DNA of 13,136 bases, taken from assembly GCA_035642715.1 (NCBI GenBank), contig DASQRW010000049.1:1-13136 (forward strand), in the 5' to 3' direction. Both the position numbers and the translations under genes were made by a program. The stretch's first letter is position 1; every line of letters starts with the position of its first letter. The stretch is from JAJNBK01 sp035642715. Lineage in GTDB: Archaea; Thermoproteota; Nitrososphaeria; Nitrososphaerales; Nitrososphaeraceae. The notes beneath the pieces are model-generated. The model saw only the letters and a program-made list of their open reading frames with translations. It was not told the DNA's origin and ran no database searches. Below are positions 6,287 to 12,997 of the stretch, piece by piece.

Positions 6287-7313
6287 GCGTTGACTGTTGA
6301 GTTCGAGAAGCAGCTTGTAAATCACATTCAATATGAGGCGACAAGCTCCTCAGAGAGAGAAAATCTAATTGTAATCGATGGACTGCGATCCTCTCATACC
6401 AAGACGGACTGCCTACCGGTCGGAATTCAATCACTTCCTCAAGACTACTGTTGAGGCTGTAGATTTGCAAGTTCTGCTAGACTGCAAACCTGGGGTCATT
6501 GAGTCAATGATCATAGGGCATATCGAGCGTCTTAGGATGTAGAGAAGTTATCCTATTGGACTATACAGATGCATTGTGCAGCTATCTTTCATTTCTTTGA
6601 AATGAATGATGTCAATCTGAAAGCAAAAAAGATCAAAAGGTTCTTGCCACCTGACGAATCCGATCATTCTAACAGATCCTACACACTGTAGAGAGGAGAT
6701 TAATCAGATATTGAGCTAGTGCGACATAAGATAAGATCTAAAGTCATTATCCTGCTTATGGCCTCAACAGATATATACGTATTGATCGATTACCAGGGCT
6801 GCGCATAGGAGACACAAAAAAGATAGATTGAAGAATTCAACTTATACATGATCTGGGTCTATGCTAGATTTAATCCAGATATATATATATATATATTTCA
6901 CCTTATGCACTCCAAAATGTGCTGCGGCCATTGACGCATACCTAGATTATCACAGAAGGTTTGGAGAGCAACTAAAGGATAAGTCCTCGCTAATGAGGGA
7001 GCAGTTCAACGTAGACAATCCATTTACCATACAATCCCCCAGGTTTCTATCTATCTATCTATGCGTATGATATCCTATGCGGTAGAGGAGGCGCTAAGCC
7101 ATTCAGGCGTCAAAATTAAGAAAAGATAGGAGTAACTATGCGTTCACATGGCTTTAGAAAGTTCTTCATTAGTCAACGTGGTATGGGCTAACATTAACTA
7201 TAATGTGCGGTAGTAGTATTGTCAGGACATCAACTACCAAACCAAGATAGAAGTTAAGTTAGAACTTCAGAAGAGAATCCATATTTGAGTTGATAAAATA
7301 TGCCCATTCTTAG
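6287..7313 (+). pseudogene. Decayed tyrosine recombinase (phage-type integrase)
   Basis: The coding trace switches frame many times but stays collinear over about 340 codons. Readable blocks in order are EKQLVNHIQYEATSSSEREN, DLQVLLDCKPGVIESMIIGH, MHCAAIFHFFEMNDVNL, KIKRFLPPDES, REEINQILS, CDIR, IRSKVIILLMAST, LPGLRIGDTKKID, EFNLYMIWVYARF, CAAAIDAYLDYHRRFGEQLK, NVDNPFTIQSPRFLSI, RMISYAVEEAL, MRSHGFRKFF, SGHQLPNQDRS and FELIKYAHS. SHGFRK is the conserved HxxR box and SGH the third box. The first catalytic Arg block after MAST is scrambled. The nucleophile position, normally S-Y-V-R-T, reads S-stop-V-R-T (TAA at 7255-7257). The gene is dead. In this archaeal group such integrases move or excise integrated elements; no attached element survives here. 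Confidence 0.88.
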
Positions 7314-7323
7314 CATTTCTAAA

Positions 7324-7917
7324 TTAACTGTTTTTCTGATGATGAAATGCTTGGCCTAGCAACATCATAGTGGGAACCATGATTACTGGGAATATGATTG
7401 CCATCTGAATGTTAATAAGGGCTATTCCTATTGAGATGGCATAAAGCGATGGAATTACCGAAAGGATACTGTACATATATCTATTATCATTTTTTTTTAA
7501 TTCTATAGTCATCATATTTCTGTGTCTTAATAGGTACATCCATAACAGTACTAATAATATACCATTTACGATCTGCAGAGAAGCTAGAGATGTTATTGAG
7601 GGCTGGGCTTTGTACTGAAATAGAGCAACACTAAAGACTGGTGTAAGTAATACAAGTATAAAGAACGTCAGTGAAACCCAGACTACTATTTCATTAGATT
7701 TTTTTAAATAATCAAGAATTTTCGTATAAATTACCCAAAAAACGATGATTACGAAGAAGCTGCTTATGAGTCCGTAAAGATTATCTAAAAAGTCTTCTAC
7801 TTCATCAGCGTTCAGCTGACCATTTACAACTGATGGAGGAACAAGATTGTAAGCTAGTAAGGTTAGAGAAACCAGGAGTATGGAGTCGCCTAATGTTTTG
7901 AGTCGTTCCGTAGTCAT
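7324..7917 (-). CDS. TMEM175-family (DUF1211) potassium channel-like protein
   Basis: From ATG 7917 the 197-residue product starts MTTERLKTLGDSILLVSLTL. TM1 matches the family pattern (TERhxxxSDxxhxxxxTLL) although the usual FSD is LGD here. Later spans are SSFFVIIVFWVIYTKIL (with the conserved Trp), VVWVSLTFFILVLLTPVF, QIVNGILLVLLWMYLL, SILSVIPSLYAISIGIALI and AIIFPVIMVPTMMLLG, six in all, as in TMEM175. Prokaryotic homologues form tetrameric K+-permeable channels. The altered FSD motif may affect gating or packing. The frame is open to TTG 7992, with ATGs at 7953 and 7947 (MIMCCSLILTSF...), which would add an extra hydrophobic stretch; I chose 7917 by family alignment. It ends 10 bases from the integrase fossil and converges on it. 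Confidence 0.82.
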   Translation of the reverse strand: MTTERLKTLGDSILLVSLTLLAYNLVPPSVVNGQLNADEVEDFLDNLYGLISSFFVIIVFWVIYTKILDYLKKSNEIVVWVSLTFFILVLLTPVFSVALFQYKAQPSITSLASLQIVNGILLVLLWMYLLRHRNMMTIELKKNDNRYMYSILSVIPSLYAISIGIALINIQMAIIFPVIMVPTMMLLGQAFHHQKNS

Positions 7918-7992
7918 GAAACTTGTCAATATAAGGCTACAACACATAATCATCGGGATACTGATAATAACCTTCTGGTTCAGCAAAATCAA

Positions 7993-8350
7993 TATTAAAT
8001 GAAATCAGCTATGACAGGGCTAACGGTAAATTTGTCCGGTTTAATGTATGTAATCTAAATGCTCCACTACTAATATGTTCCTTTAAAAAAGAACTATCGT
8101 AGATGTATTAATATCTCTTTCCGAAAGCTGATGGACAAGTTAGCTGTTTTTTTATATGCATATCACTCTCGATAGGAGCGCTCTAATATCTTGGTTGTCT
8201 ATGAAATCGATAATTTCATCAAAAAAACACTTCTTACTTTTTGATATAATAATAGATCAAATACAAATAACCTAACAATATTCCCATTGCAATTGCTATA
8301 TTGTACTCTGTATTTTCAAAACATTGAGGAGATCTATCTCTTATCTACTA
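7993..8350. other. Intergenic region, one possible short minus-strand membrane frame
   Basis: No supported gene. On the minus strand about 8238-8340 an open frame reads RDRSPQCFENTEYNIAIAMG and then ILLGYLYLIYYYIKK before a stop. It looks like the tail of a small membrane protein but has no start codon in frame. It could be a gene fragment. Confidence 0.3.
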
Positions 8351-8473
8351 ATGTCATATGATTTAGTTGCCAATTTTTATATGGGTGCTTGTTGTTTCTT
8401 GGCAAGATAGAAAAAAAATGCAACAACATTCTTTGCTGTAGTTTTCTTCATCTGCATCATTTTTGTTGCATAA
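8351..8473 (+). pseudogene. Possible small membrane protein gene broken by one in-frame TAG
   Basis: ATG 8351 opens MSYDLVANFYMGACCFLAR and meets TAG at 8408-8410. The same frame then continues KKNATTFFAVVFFICIIFVA to TAA at 8471-8473. Read through, it would be a roughly 40-residue protein with two short hydrophobic segments around a basic ARxKK loop. A single CAG-to-TAG change would explain the interruption. Support is limited to the amino-acid pattern; no strong TATA box is seen. It may instead be two unrelated short frames. Confidence 0.35.
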
Positions 8474-8649
8474 GAGTTCTTAAGAGTGTTCTAGTGCTCT
8501 TGGTAATTTTAAAACACAATGTAAAGATTAACTAGCTGAACTTACCTGAATATAAATCAAAGACCTCATCTAGGTAATGTTATGGAGGGTTTCTGATCTT
8601 AAGCCATAGTAGTTAATCACAGTACGTTGTGCAAATTGATGATGTTTCT

Positions 8650-10086
8650 TCATACAACATCATCAAATGCCTGTGGAAACTTATCCTTAATTCTAATAAG
8701 AATGCCAGCAATAGCTGCTCTTACCGTTACTATTCCAGTTCTGAATGGAAATGCGCCATGTCCCTCGCTGGTAATAGGATTTAACCATTCATAGAAACTG
8801 TATATGTGTGGCTTGCCTTCTGATGAAAGCTTTGAAAGGAGCATGTCGCATTCCTCAACTTGTTCAAATCTACTTCTTGCAAACATTTCTATGCCGGCAA
8901 CCCATGGCCAGAAAGTATGATTATGATATTCATAGGGTTTCAGATGCCAAGGTGCACTAGCCTTTAGCTCTCCTTCAGTAATTAGAGGCCATTTCTCTTT
9001 CCAACATCTGTTCTTAATAGCTTCTAGTGTACTTAAAGCTCTTTTTTGAAGCCTGTCATTCAAAGTCCTGATAGGTTCATTCTCCTTTGCTAAACCTTTT
9101 GTTCTGCTAAGAATTCTCATACTATTTTTCTCTGTATTCTGCGTAATTGCTATTAAAAAGAGTGATACATCTTCAGTAAGTATTCTATATTGTTGCCCAT
9201 TGTAACGTGTTTCATGTAAATCTAGATAACAGCCATCTTCGTCTGACCACAACTTTTGATCAACAGCATTTGTAGCCTTGTTTGCTAACTCTGTTATTTT
9301 AGAAGCTTCACTATTCTTTCCTATCTTTGATAGCAAAAGTGAAAAGTTCTCTAAAGCCCATATCCAACAGGCTTGACTATAAACTATTTTGCCAGTCCTA
9401 ATTGCAGTATCCATCCAGTCCTCATTATGTTCTTGCTCCAGCAAACCGTCATTGTCAGTATCACGTTTGCTGAGATACTCAACAGCTTTTAGCATACGAG
9501 GAACAACAAACTCTGTAACTTTTAGCGGATCTGTTGCTCCAATCTTTCCAAGTAGGGCAGTAACATAGTCTGATGACTGTTCTGAAGCAACTGTTGCTGA
9601 TTCTGAAGAAGAAGAGTATTTGTTATCTAAATTGGTCTCATGTAAAACATACCAATTAGCTAGAATCCAAGATGTTGTACTGAGTATCAAAGCTGTAGAA
9701 TCAATATCTGGATTTAGACCATAGACTTCAGAAAAACCGGCTTGATATATTGTTGTAGGAAGCGAACCTTCAAATTCCATTTCTTTATTTGAATCTGCCA
9801 CGGCAGCAGAAAACTTTGTGTTTGGCGACCCTCTGCCATAAACTATTTTTTCTTTATTTGGCGTAATTTGATGAGACCATATCTGATAAATCTGGAGTAG
9901 TGCACCATCAGTATTGCCAGACGCAAACCAATCTGTTAGAATATATGATGCGTCTCTACACCATATTGCTTGGTATATACCACCAGGATTTAATCCTTGA
10001 TTTACATGCTCTTCTGTTCTTTTCATAAATGTCTTACCCTTAGATACAAAGGATTTCAAAATATTTTGAGTTGTTTCATTTGTCAA
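8650..10086 (-). CDS. (alpha/alpha)6-barrel glycoside hydrolase, amylo-1,6-glucosidase-like
   Basis: The 478-residue product has the motif order of six-hairpin glycosidases. GIYQAIWCRDASYILTDWF (residues 36-54) is followed by DTDNDGLLEQ (209-218), then NEDWMDT (221-227), with D226 a likely catalytic acid by analogy with the WMD of glycogen-debranching enzymes. Further on come YEYHNHTFWPWVAGIEMFA (386-404), a YHNxxxWP motif, and FYEWLNPITSEGHGAFPFRT (431-450). No signal peptide is seen, so it probably acts in the cytoplasm on an alpha-glucan, storage polysaccharide or related sugar. The exact GH family (GH15, GH63, GH100 or GH133 neighbours) and substrate are unclear. The start is TTG 10086, because the frame has no upstream ATG; MKRTEEH at 10026 is the alternative. 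IS relic end A lies 50 bases upstream. Confidence 0.85.
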   Translation of the reverse strand: MTNETTQNILKSFVSKGKTFMKRTEEHVNQGLNPGGIYQAIWCRDASYILTDWFASGNTDGALLQIYQIWSHQITPNKEKIVYGRGSPNTKFSAAVADSNKEMEFEGSLPTTIYQAGFSEVYGLNPDIDSTALILSTTSWILANWYVLHETNLDNKYSSSSESATVASEQSSDYVTALLGKIGATDPLKVTEFVVPRMLKAVEYLSKRDTDNDGLLEQEHNEDWMDTAIRTGKIVYSQACWIWALENFSLLLSKIGKNSEASKITELANKATNAVDQKLWSDEDGCYLDLHETRYNGQQYRILTEDVSLFLIAITQNTEKNSMRILSRTKGLAKENEPIRTLNDRLQKRALSTLEAIKNRCWKEKWPLITEGELKASAPWHLKPYEYHNHTFWPWVAGIEMFARSRFEQVEECDMLLSKLSSEGKPHIYSFYEWLNPITSEGHGAFPFRTGIVTVRAAIAGILIRIKDKFPQAFDDVV

Positions 10087-10120
10087 AAGAAGCTCATTCA
10101 GTATTACCGTGACAATAGGA

Positions 10121-10132
10121 TTGTAATAAATT
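10121..10132 (-). promoter_or_regulatory. Probable AT-rich promoter element of the glycosidase gene
   Basis: On the minus strand this reads AAATTTATTACA, about 40 bases before the TTG at 10086, a position fitting a TATA box with a leader of about 14 bases. The box touches the outer edge of the IS6-like end at 10136, so the insertion lies right at the upstream edge of this promoter. Confidence 0.4.
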
Positions 10133-10135
10133 TTT

Positions 10136-10693
10136 GGGCTCTGTTAACTTAAGGTAAACTTTAGCACTATGTTATCCGAACATAATAAGCAAGCTCTATA
10201 GCTTGGTATATTCTAATATTGATTTGAAGTAAATTAGAACACATACAAAGCTATAGTTACTCATGGTTTATACCTATATTTTAATTCTAGAAATTACATA
10301 TGTGTGCTTCTAAATCTCGAATATATCATATTAAAACGATCGCATAGGGATCTATATGGAAATGGATACAGAAAATGCTTCTGATGTTGTAGATCGATTC
10401 AGGATAAATAAGAGAATCAGGTAAAAATGATATTTTTGTAGATGAAACATTAATTCAGATAGATGGTGGTCAGGATTATTATTGGTTATGGATCGCATAT
10501 GAGCCTAACATAGATTTGTGTTTGATGGTGGACATATATATATGTCCCAAGAGAAAGAACTATGTTCATATATTATCAGTTATTCAAGAAATTACGAAAG
10601 AGATTTGGCAGAAAACTCATATTTACAACAGTGCATAATGATGCTTGTAAGTGGTTAAGATTGAAACATCAAGTTTATTATACACTTATATAA
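10136..10693 (+). mobile_element. Decayed IS6-like insertion sequence (left end copy A plus transposase relic)
   Basis: The left end GGGCTCTGTTAACTTAAGG resembles IS6-family termini, which typically begin GGxxCTGTT. To its right, 10220-10310 aligns with the leader next to copy D: ATGGTTTATACCTATATTTT here versus ATGGGTTATACTTATATTTT there. The transposase relic then follows in the orientation expected for a left end. The right end is missing or unrecognisable, because the next gene begins at 10720. It is a 5' portion of an element rather than a complete copy. Confidence 0.72.
10400..10693 (+). pseudogene. IS6/IS240-like DDE transposase relic
   Basis: From about 10439 one frame gives VDETLIQIDGGQDYYWLWIA and YEPNIDLCLMV, the first catalytic Asp block of this transposase group. 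After a frame change it reads YQLFKKLRKRFGRKLIF followed by NDACKWLRLKHQVYYTLI and TAA at 10691. The second Asp (normally IFTDG) is lost: IFTTVHNDAC is seen. The final Glu region is absent. Upstream, KRIR and KNDIF fragments precede VDET in shifted frames. Loss of two catalytic residues and several frameshifts make it non-functional. Confidence 0.78.
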
Positions 10694-10694
10694 T
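10685..10694 (+). promoter_or_regulatory. TATA box of the isochorismatase gene, inside the transposase relic
   Basis: CTTATATAAT is centred 30 bases before ATG 10720, giving a leader of a few bases. The same bases encode the last codons and stop of the transposase relic (CTT ATA TAA), so the promoter of the living gene coincides with decayed IS sequence. Confidence 0.6.
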
Positions 10695-10719
10695 TTTCAG
10701 TCCTATAGATACCTAAACA

Positions 10720-11469
10720 ATGTTTCAAGTCACTTTCCCATCAGGACGTAAAGTTGTACCTGCTTTAGTCGTCGTAGATATGCAGAATGGTTTTGTTAGC
10801 AAGGGTGGTTCATATGATAAATTAGGTATGAACACCTCCAATTACAGGGAAATAATACCAAAGCTTAAAGATTTAATCGAATTCTGCAGGAGTAAGGAAA
10901 TTCCTATCTTTTACACCGAAGCAGTTAAGGAGGCTAGCGGAATTGATGTTCTGACAAAAATCCATAACTTTCTACCAAAATCAAGACAAGAGCGACTGAA
11001 GTTTCCGATCTGTATCAGAGGCACATGGGATGGGGTTACGATTGACGAGCTAAAGCCTAAAGAGAATGATCCAGTAGTTATCAAACGAAGAGATTCTGCT
11101 TTCCAGGATACAGAACTACGGGTCTGGCTTCAGAGCGAAGGCATTAACTTGCTAGTTTTTACTGGAATTGATACTTCAATTTGTGTAGAGACATCATTAA
11201 GAGACGGATTTAACATAGGATATGATATAGCATTGATATCTGACGCCACAGCATCAGGATATAAAGGGCATTATGAGACCACATTAGAAAGAGTAAGAGA
11301 CTATTATGGATTGGTAATGAGTATAGAACGATTTAAAAAAGCGATTAATAATCTGGACAAAGTGAGAAAAGGCGAGATAGATTTACGTAATTTACCAGAA
11401 AAAAGATTGACTGACTTCCTTGAGGAATTTAACTTACTGGACCCTAGGACGTTTGCTCTCACTAGATAA
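10720..11469 (+). CDS. Isochorismatase-family cysteine hydrolase
   Basis: The 249-residue product has the isochorismatase-like triad: D20 in PALVVVDMQNGFV, K122 in VVIKRRDSAFQDTEL and C155 in VFTGIDTSICVETSLRDG. The GI-D-T-S-I-C turn is the usual nucleophile elbow with its cis-peptide. The family hydrolyses amide or vinyl-ether bonds (isochorismate, nicotinamide, ureidoacrylate, biuret). The length and the C-terminal helix-rich extension (about residues 205-249) resemble the amidohydrolase branch more than nicotinamidases, but the substrate cannot be read from the sequence. It is cytoplasmic: no signal peptide or membrane span. ATG 10720 is fixed by the TATA box at 10685-10694. A T-run (AACTTTTTAC, about 11483-11492) just after the stop may end the transcript. 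Confidence 0.92.
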   Translation: MFQVTFPSGRKVVPALVVVDMQNGFVSKGGSYDKLGMNTSNYREIIPKLKDLIEFCRSKEIPIFYTEAVKEASGIDVLTKIHNFLPKSRQERLKFPICIRGTWDGVTIDELKPKENDPVVIKRRDSAFQDTELRVWLQSEGINLLVFTGIDTSICVETSLRDGFNIGYDIALISDATASGYKGHYETTLERVRDYYGLVMSIERFKKAINNLDKVRKGEIDLRNLPEKRLTDFLEEFNLLDPRTFALTR

Positions 11470-11910
11470 GCGTCGAGTCCTTTAACTTTTTACATCCGAT
11501 ATACACGGGCACTCCACAATCACATATGTTACTGTTAATCGATAACATAATCCTTAGTGATACTCATTGACATATGTTTATAACTACCTGACTTATAGGT
11601 TAACGTCCCTGATCACTAGTAAAAGGGTGGTATTGATAGATGCTTTGACAAAAAGTTTGTCAATGTTGACAAGGTCGTATTATGAGCCATGCTAAAAATG
11701 ACTAAATATAAAACTTAACCTACTTTTGATCTTTTTTGCTGTTTTACTCGTAAAATTTGACTGGTTCTGTATCTCTATCTTTCATAAAAGATGAATGTAA
11801 ATATGCTTATGTTCATTGTCTTTACAAGATAGTAATATCATGTACAACGTCAAATTTTTCTATCCATGTTTTCTTCTTCTATAGAATTCTATAAAGAATA
11901 GTTATTGTAA
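11470..11910. other. Regulatory-looking intergenic region between isochorismatase and HdeD genes
   Basis: No coding frame is supported. It holds the TTGACAA inverted repeats at 11645-11672 and an isolated TATA-like CTAAATATAAAAC at 11702-11714. No start codon lies about 26 bases downstream of that box. A short untranslated RNA starting near 11735 is possible but unproven. Confidence 0.4.
11645..11672. promoter_or_regulatory. Triple TTGACAA half-site cluster (operator-like)
   Basis: The stretch reads TTGACAAA-aag-TTTGTCAA-tg-TTGACAA. The first two units form a perfect 8-base inverted repeat, and the second and third form a 7-base inverted repeat with a 2-base centre. Overlapping palindromes like this suit a dimeric regulator. 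The site lies about 280 bases before the HdeD start and 180 after the isochorismatase stop, so the regulated gene is unclear. Confidence 0.45.
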
Positions 11911-11919
11911 CTTTAAATA
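11911..11919 (+). promoter_or_regulatory. TATA box of the plus-strand HdeD gene
   Basis: CTTTAAATA is a near-consensus archaeal TATA box centred about 33 bases before ATG 11948, giving a leader of about 6 bases. Confidence 0.65.
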
Positions 11920-11947
11920 GTTAAGACACAAAACCATTCCGTATAAT

Positions 11948-12502
11948 ATGAGTTCACAAAAATCTCCGGGATGGAGACGTGCTGCCCAGATAGGTCTGGG
12001 AGCCTTAGCCATAATCCTGGCAATAATTGCAATAGTATTCCCTGGTGCTACAGTAGTCTCTATAGTGATTATCCTTGCTATAGCATTGTTAATTGTAGGA
12101 ATCGAGAAGGTCATAAGCGGAATATTTTTTCAACACAAGTCACGGTTCGCTGCTATTGGACTAGGTATTTTGGTAATTATTTTAGCTATCATTGCTCTTG
12201 CCTTCCCTGTTGGAGCGACAACCGTATTAATATTCATCTTGGCATTTGCATTAATGTTTGATGGATTTGCAAGGATAATACAGGGATTTGGTGACAAACA
12301 AGAAAGAGGTTGGATAAGAGGCTTTTACATAGGTGTAGGTGTTCTAGCTGTCATAATATCAGTTATGGTACTTGTATCTCCGTTCTTTGGAGCAGCCTTA
12401 GCAGGTTTTCTCATAGGAATAGCCTTACTGATAATAGGAATAGAGATTATAAGCGCAGGAATAGCTGGGAGGGAAGCTCGACTGAGACCATCGATGACTT
12501 GA
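11948..12502 (+). CDS. HdeD family (DUF308) six-span membrane protein, second paralogue
   Basis: The 184-residue protein begins MSSQKSPGWRRAAQIGLGAL and has six spans in three repeated helix pairs, each pair ending with a family-type G-I/F-x-x-I-I motif: IALLIVGIEKVISGIF, FALMFDGFARIIQGF and IALLIIGIEIISAGIAG. The SPGWRRxxQI(G/F)LG start parallels SPPWLRMLQIVFG of the minus-strand paralogue at 2698-3252, and both are 184 residues. Archaeal HdeD-like proteins are assumed to be envelope stress proteins by analogy with E. coli HdeD; no direct evidence exists here. The start is fixed by the TATA box at 11911. A decayed third family fragment lies about 450 bases downstream. Confidence 0.93.
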   Translation: MSSQKSPGWRRAAQIGLGALAIILAIIAIVFPGATVVSIVIILAIALLIVGIEKVISGIFFQHKSRFAAIGLGILVIILAIIALAFPVGATTVLIFILAFALMFDGFARIIQGFGDKQERGWIRGFYIGVGVLAVIISVMVLVSPFFGAALAGFLIGIALLIIGIEIISAGIAGREARLRPSMT

Positions 12503-12796
12503 TTTAAAAGGTGATAAATTGATAGTGGTGGGGCGCGCAGCTTGACCAAAGAAGCATCAAATCTTAAGGCAATCATTAGCGATTATTTTATAGATATATA
12601 CTGAACCACAGAAAAATTGAGAAGGTAGAATAGCTATGAGGATGCCAATTCTCCTCATAAATGGTCTAACTTTAGTATCATGTTTAACACAAGAGTAGAG
12701 ACATAGTGAGGCCAAACCTAGTGGAATGGATAATAACATTAGCAAATTCTTTCAATTCAACCTTTTGGTCTGTGAAAATTAGATCGTCTCAAGCTT
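12503..12796. other. Intergenic interval, one doubtful minus-strand frame
   Basis: No supported gene. The minus-strand frame 12557-12745 (62 residues, TTG start, two hydrophobic stretches: MLLSIPLGLASLCLYSC and GILIAILPSQFFCGSVYIY) is the only candidate. It lacks a clear TATA box and a recognised family, so I do not call it. Confidence 0.35.
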
Positions 12797-12997
12797 ATGA
12801 GTAAGGAAAGAGGAGGCTCAAATTCATCCCATTTCAAAGATCCAATTAGTAGTGATATTAAGCCTATGTCTAGTCTAATCTTCTTATGGTTCTACCCAAA
12901 TATGATCATTTTGATCATCATCACATCAATCACATTAGAATAGTTAGGCATATTGCTAGGAATAGCTCTGTTAATAATAGCATTGAAATCATAGCAA
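12797..12997 (+). pseudogene. Decayed HdeD-like fragment truncated by an IS end
   Basis: ATG 12797 opens MSKERGGSNSSHFKDPISSD, then a hydrophobic stretch MSSLIFLWFYPNMIILIIIT, and stops at TAG 12941-12943. The same frame continues past this stop as LGILLGIALLII, and one base shift later as IEIIA (around 12982-12996). This matches the last span of the intact HdeD gene, whose DNA GGAATAGCCTTACTGATAAT parallels GGAATAGCTCTGTTAATAAT here. The fragment ends abruptly where the GGGCTCTGTT element end begins. The N-terminal 20 residues are not HdeD-like, so the join there is uncertain. Confidence 0.5.

Noticed and set aside
6141..6470. 109-codon minus-strand frame
   Set aside because: It spans the palindrome and the antisense of the integrase fossil; no family features of its own.
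11580..11620. GTTAAC-containing segment as a reverse-oriented IS end
   Set aside because: The reverse complement GGGACGTTAACC only loosely resembles GGGCTCTGTTAAC and the match stops quickly; chance is likely.
12325..12576. Minus-strand and alternative plus-strand frames over the second HdeD gene
   Set aside because: Shadows of the strong HdeD frame at 11948-12502.
12557..12745. 62-codon minus-strand frame with two hydrophobic stretches
   Set aside because: TTG start, no convincing TATA box at the right distance, no recognised family. Possible but not supported.
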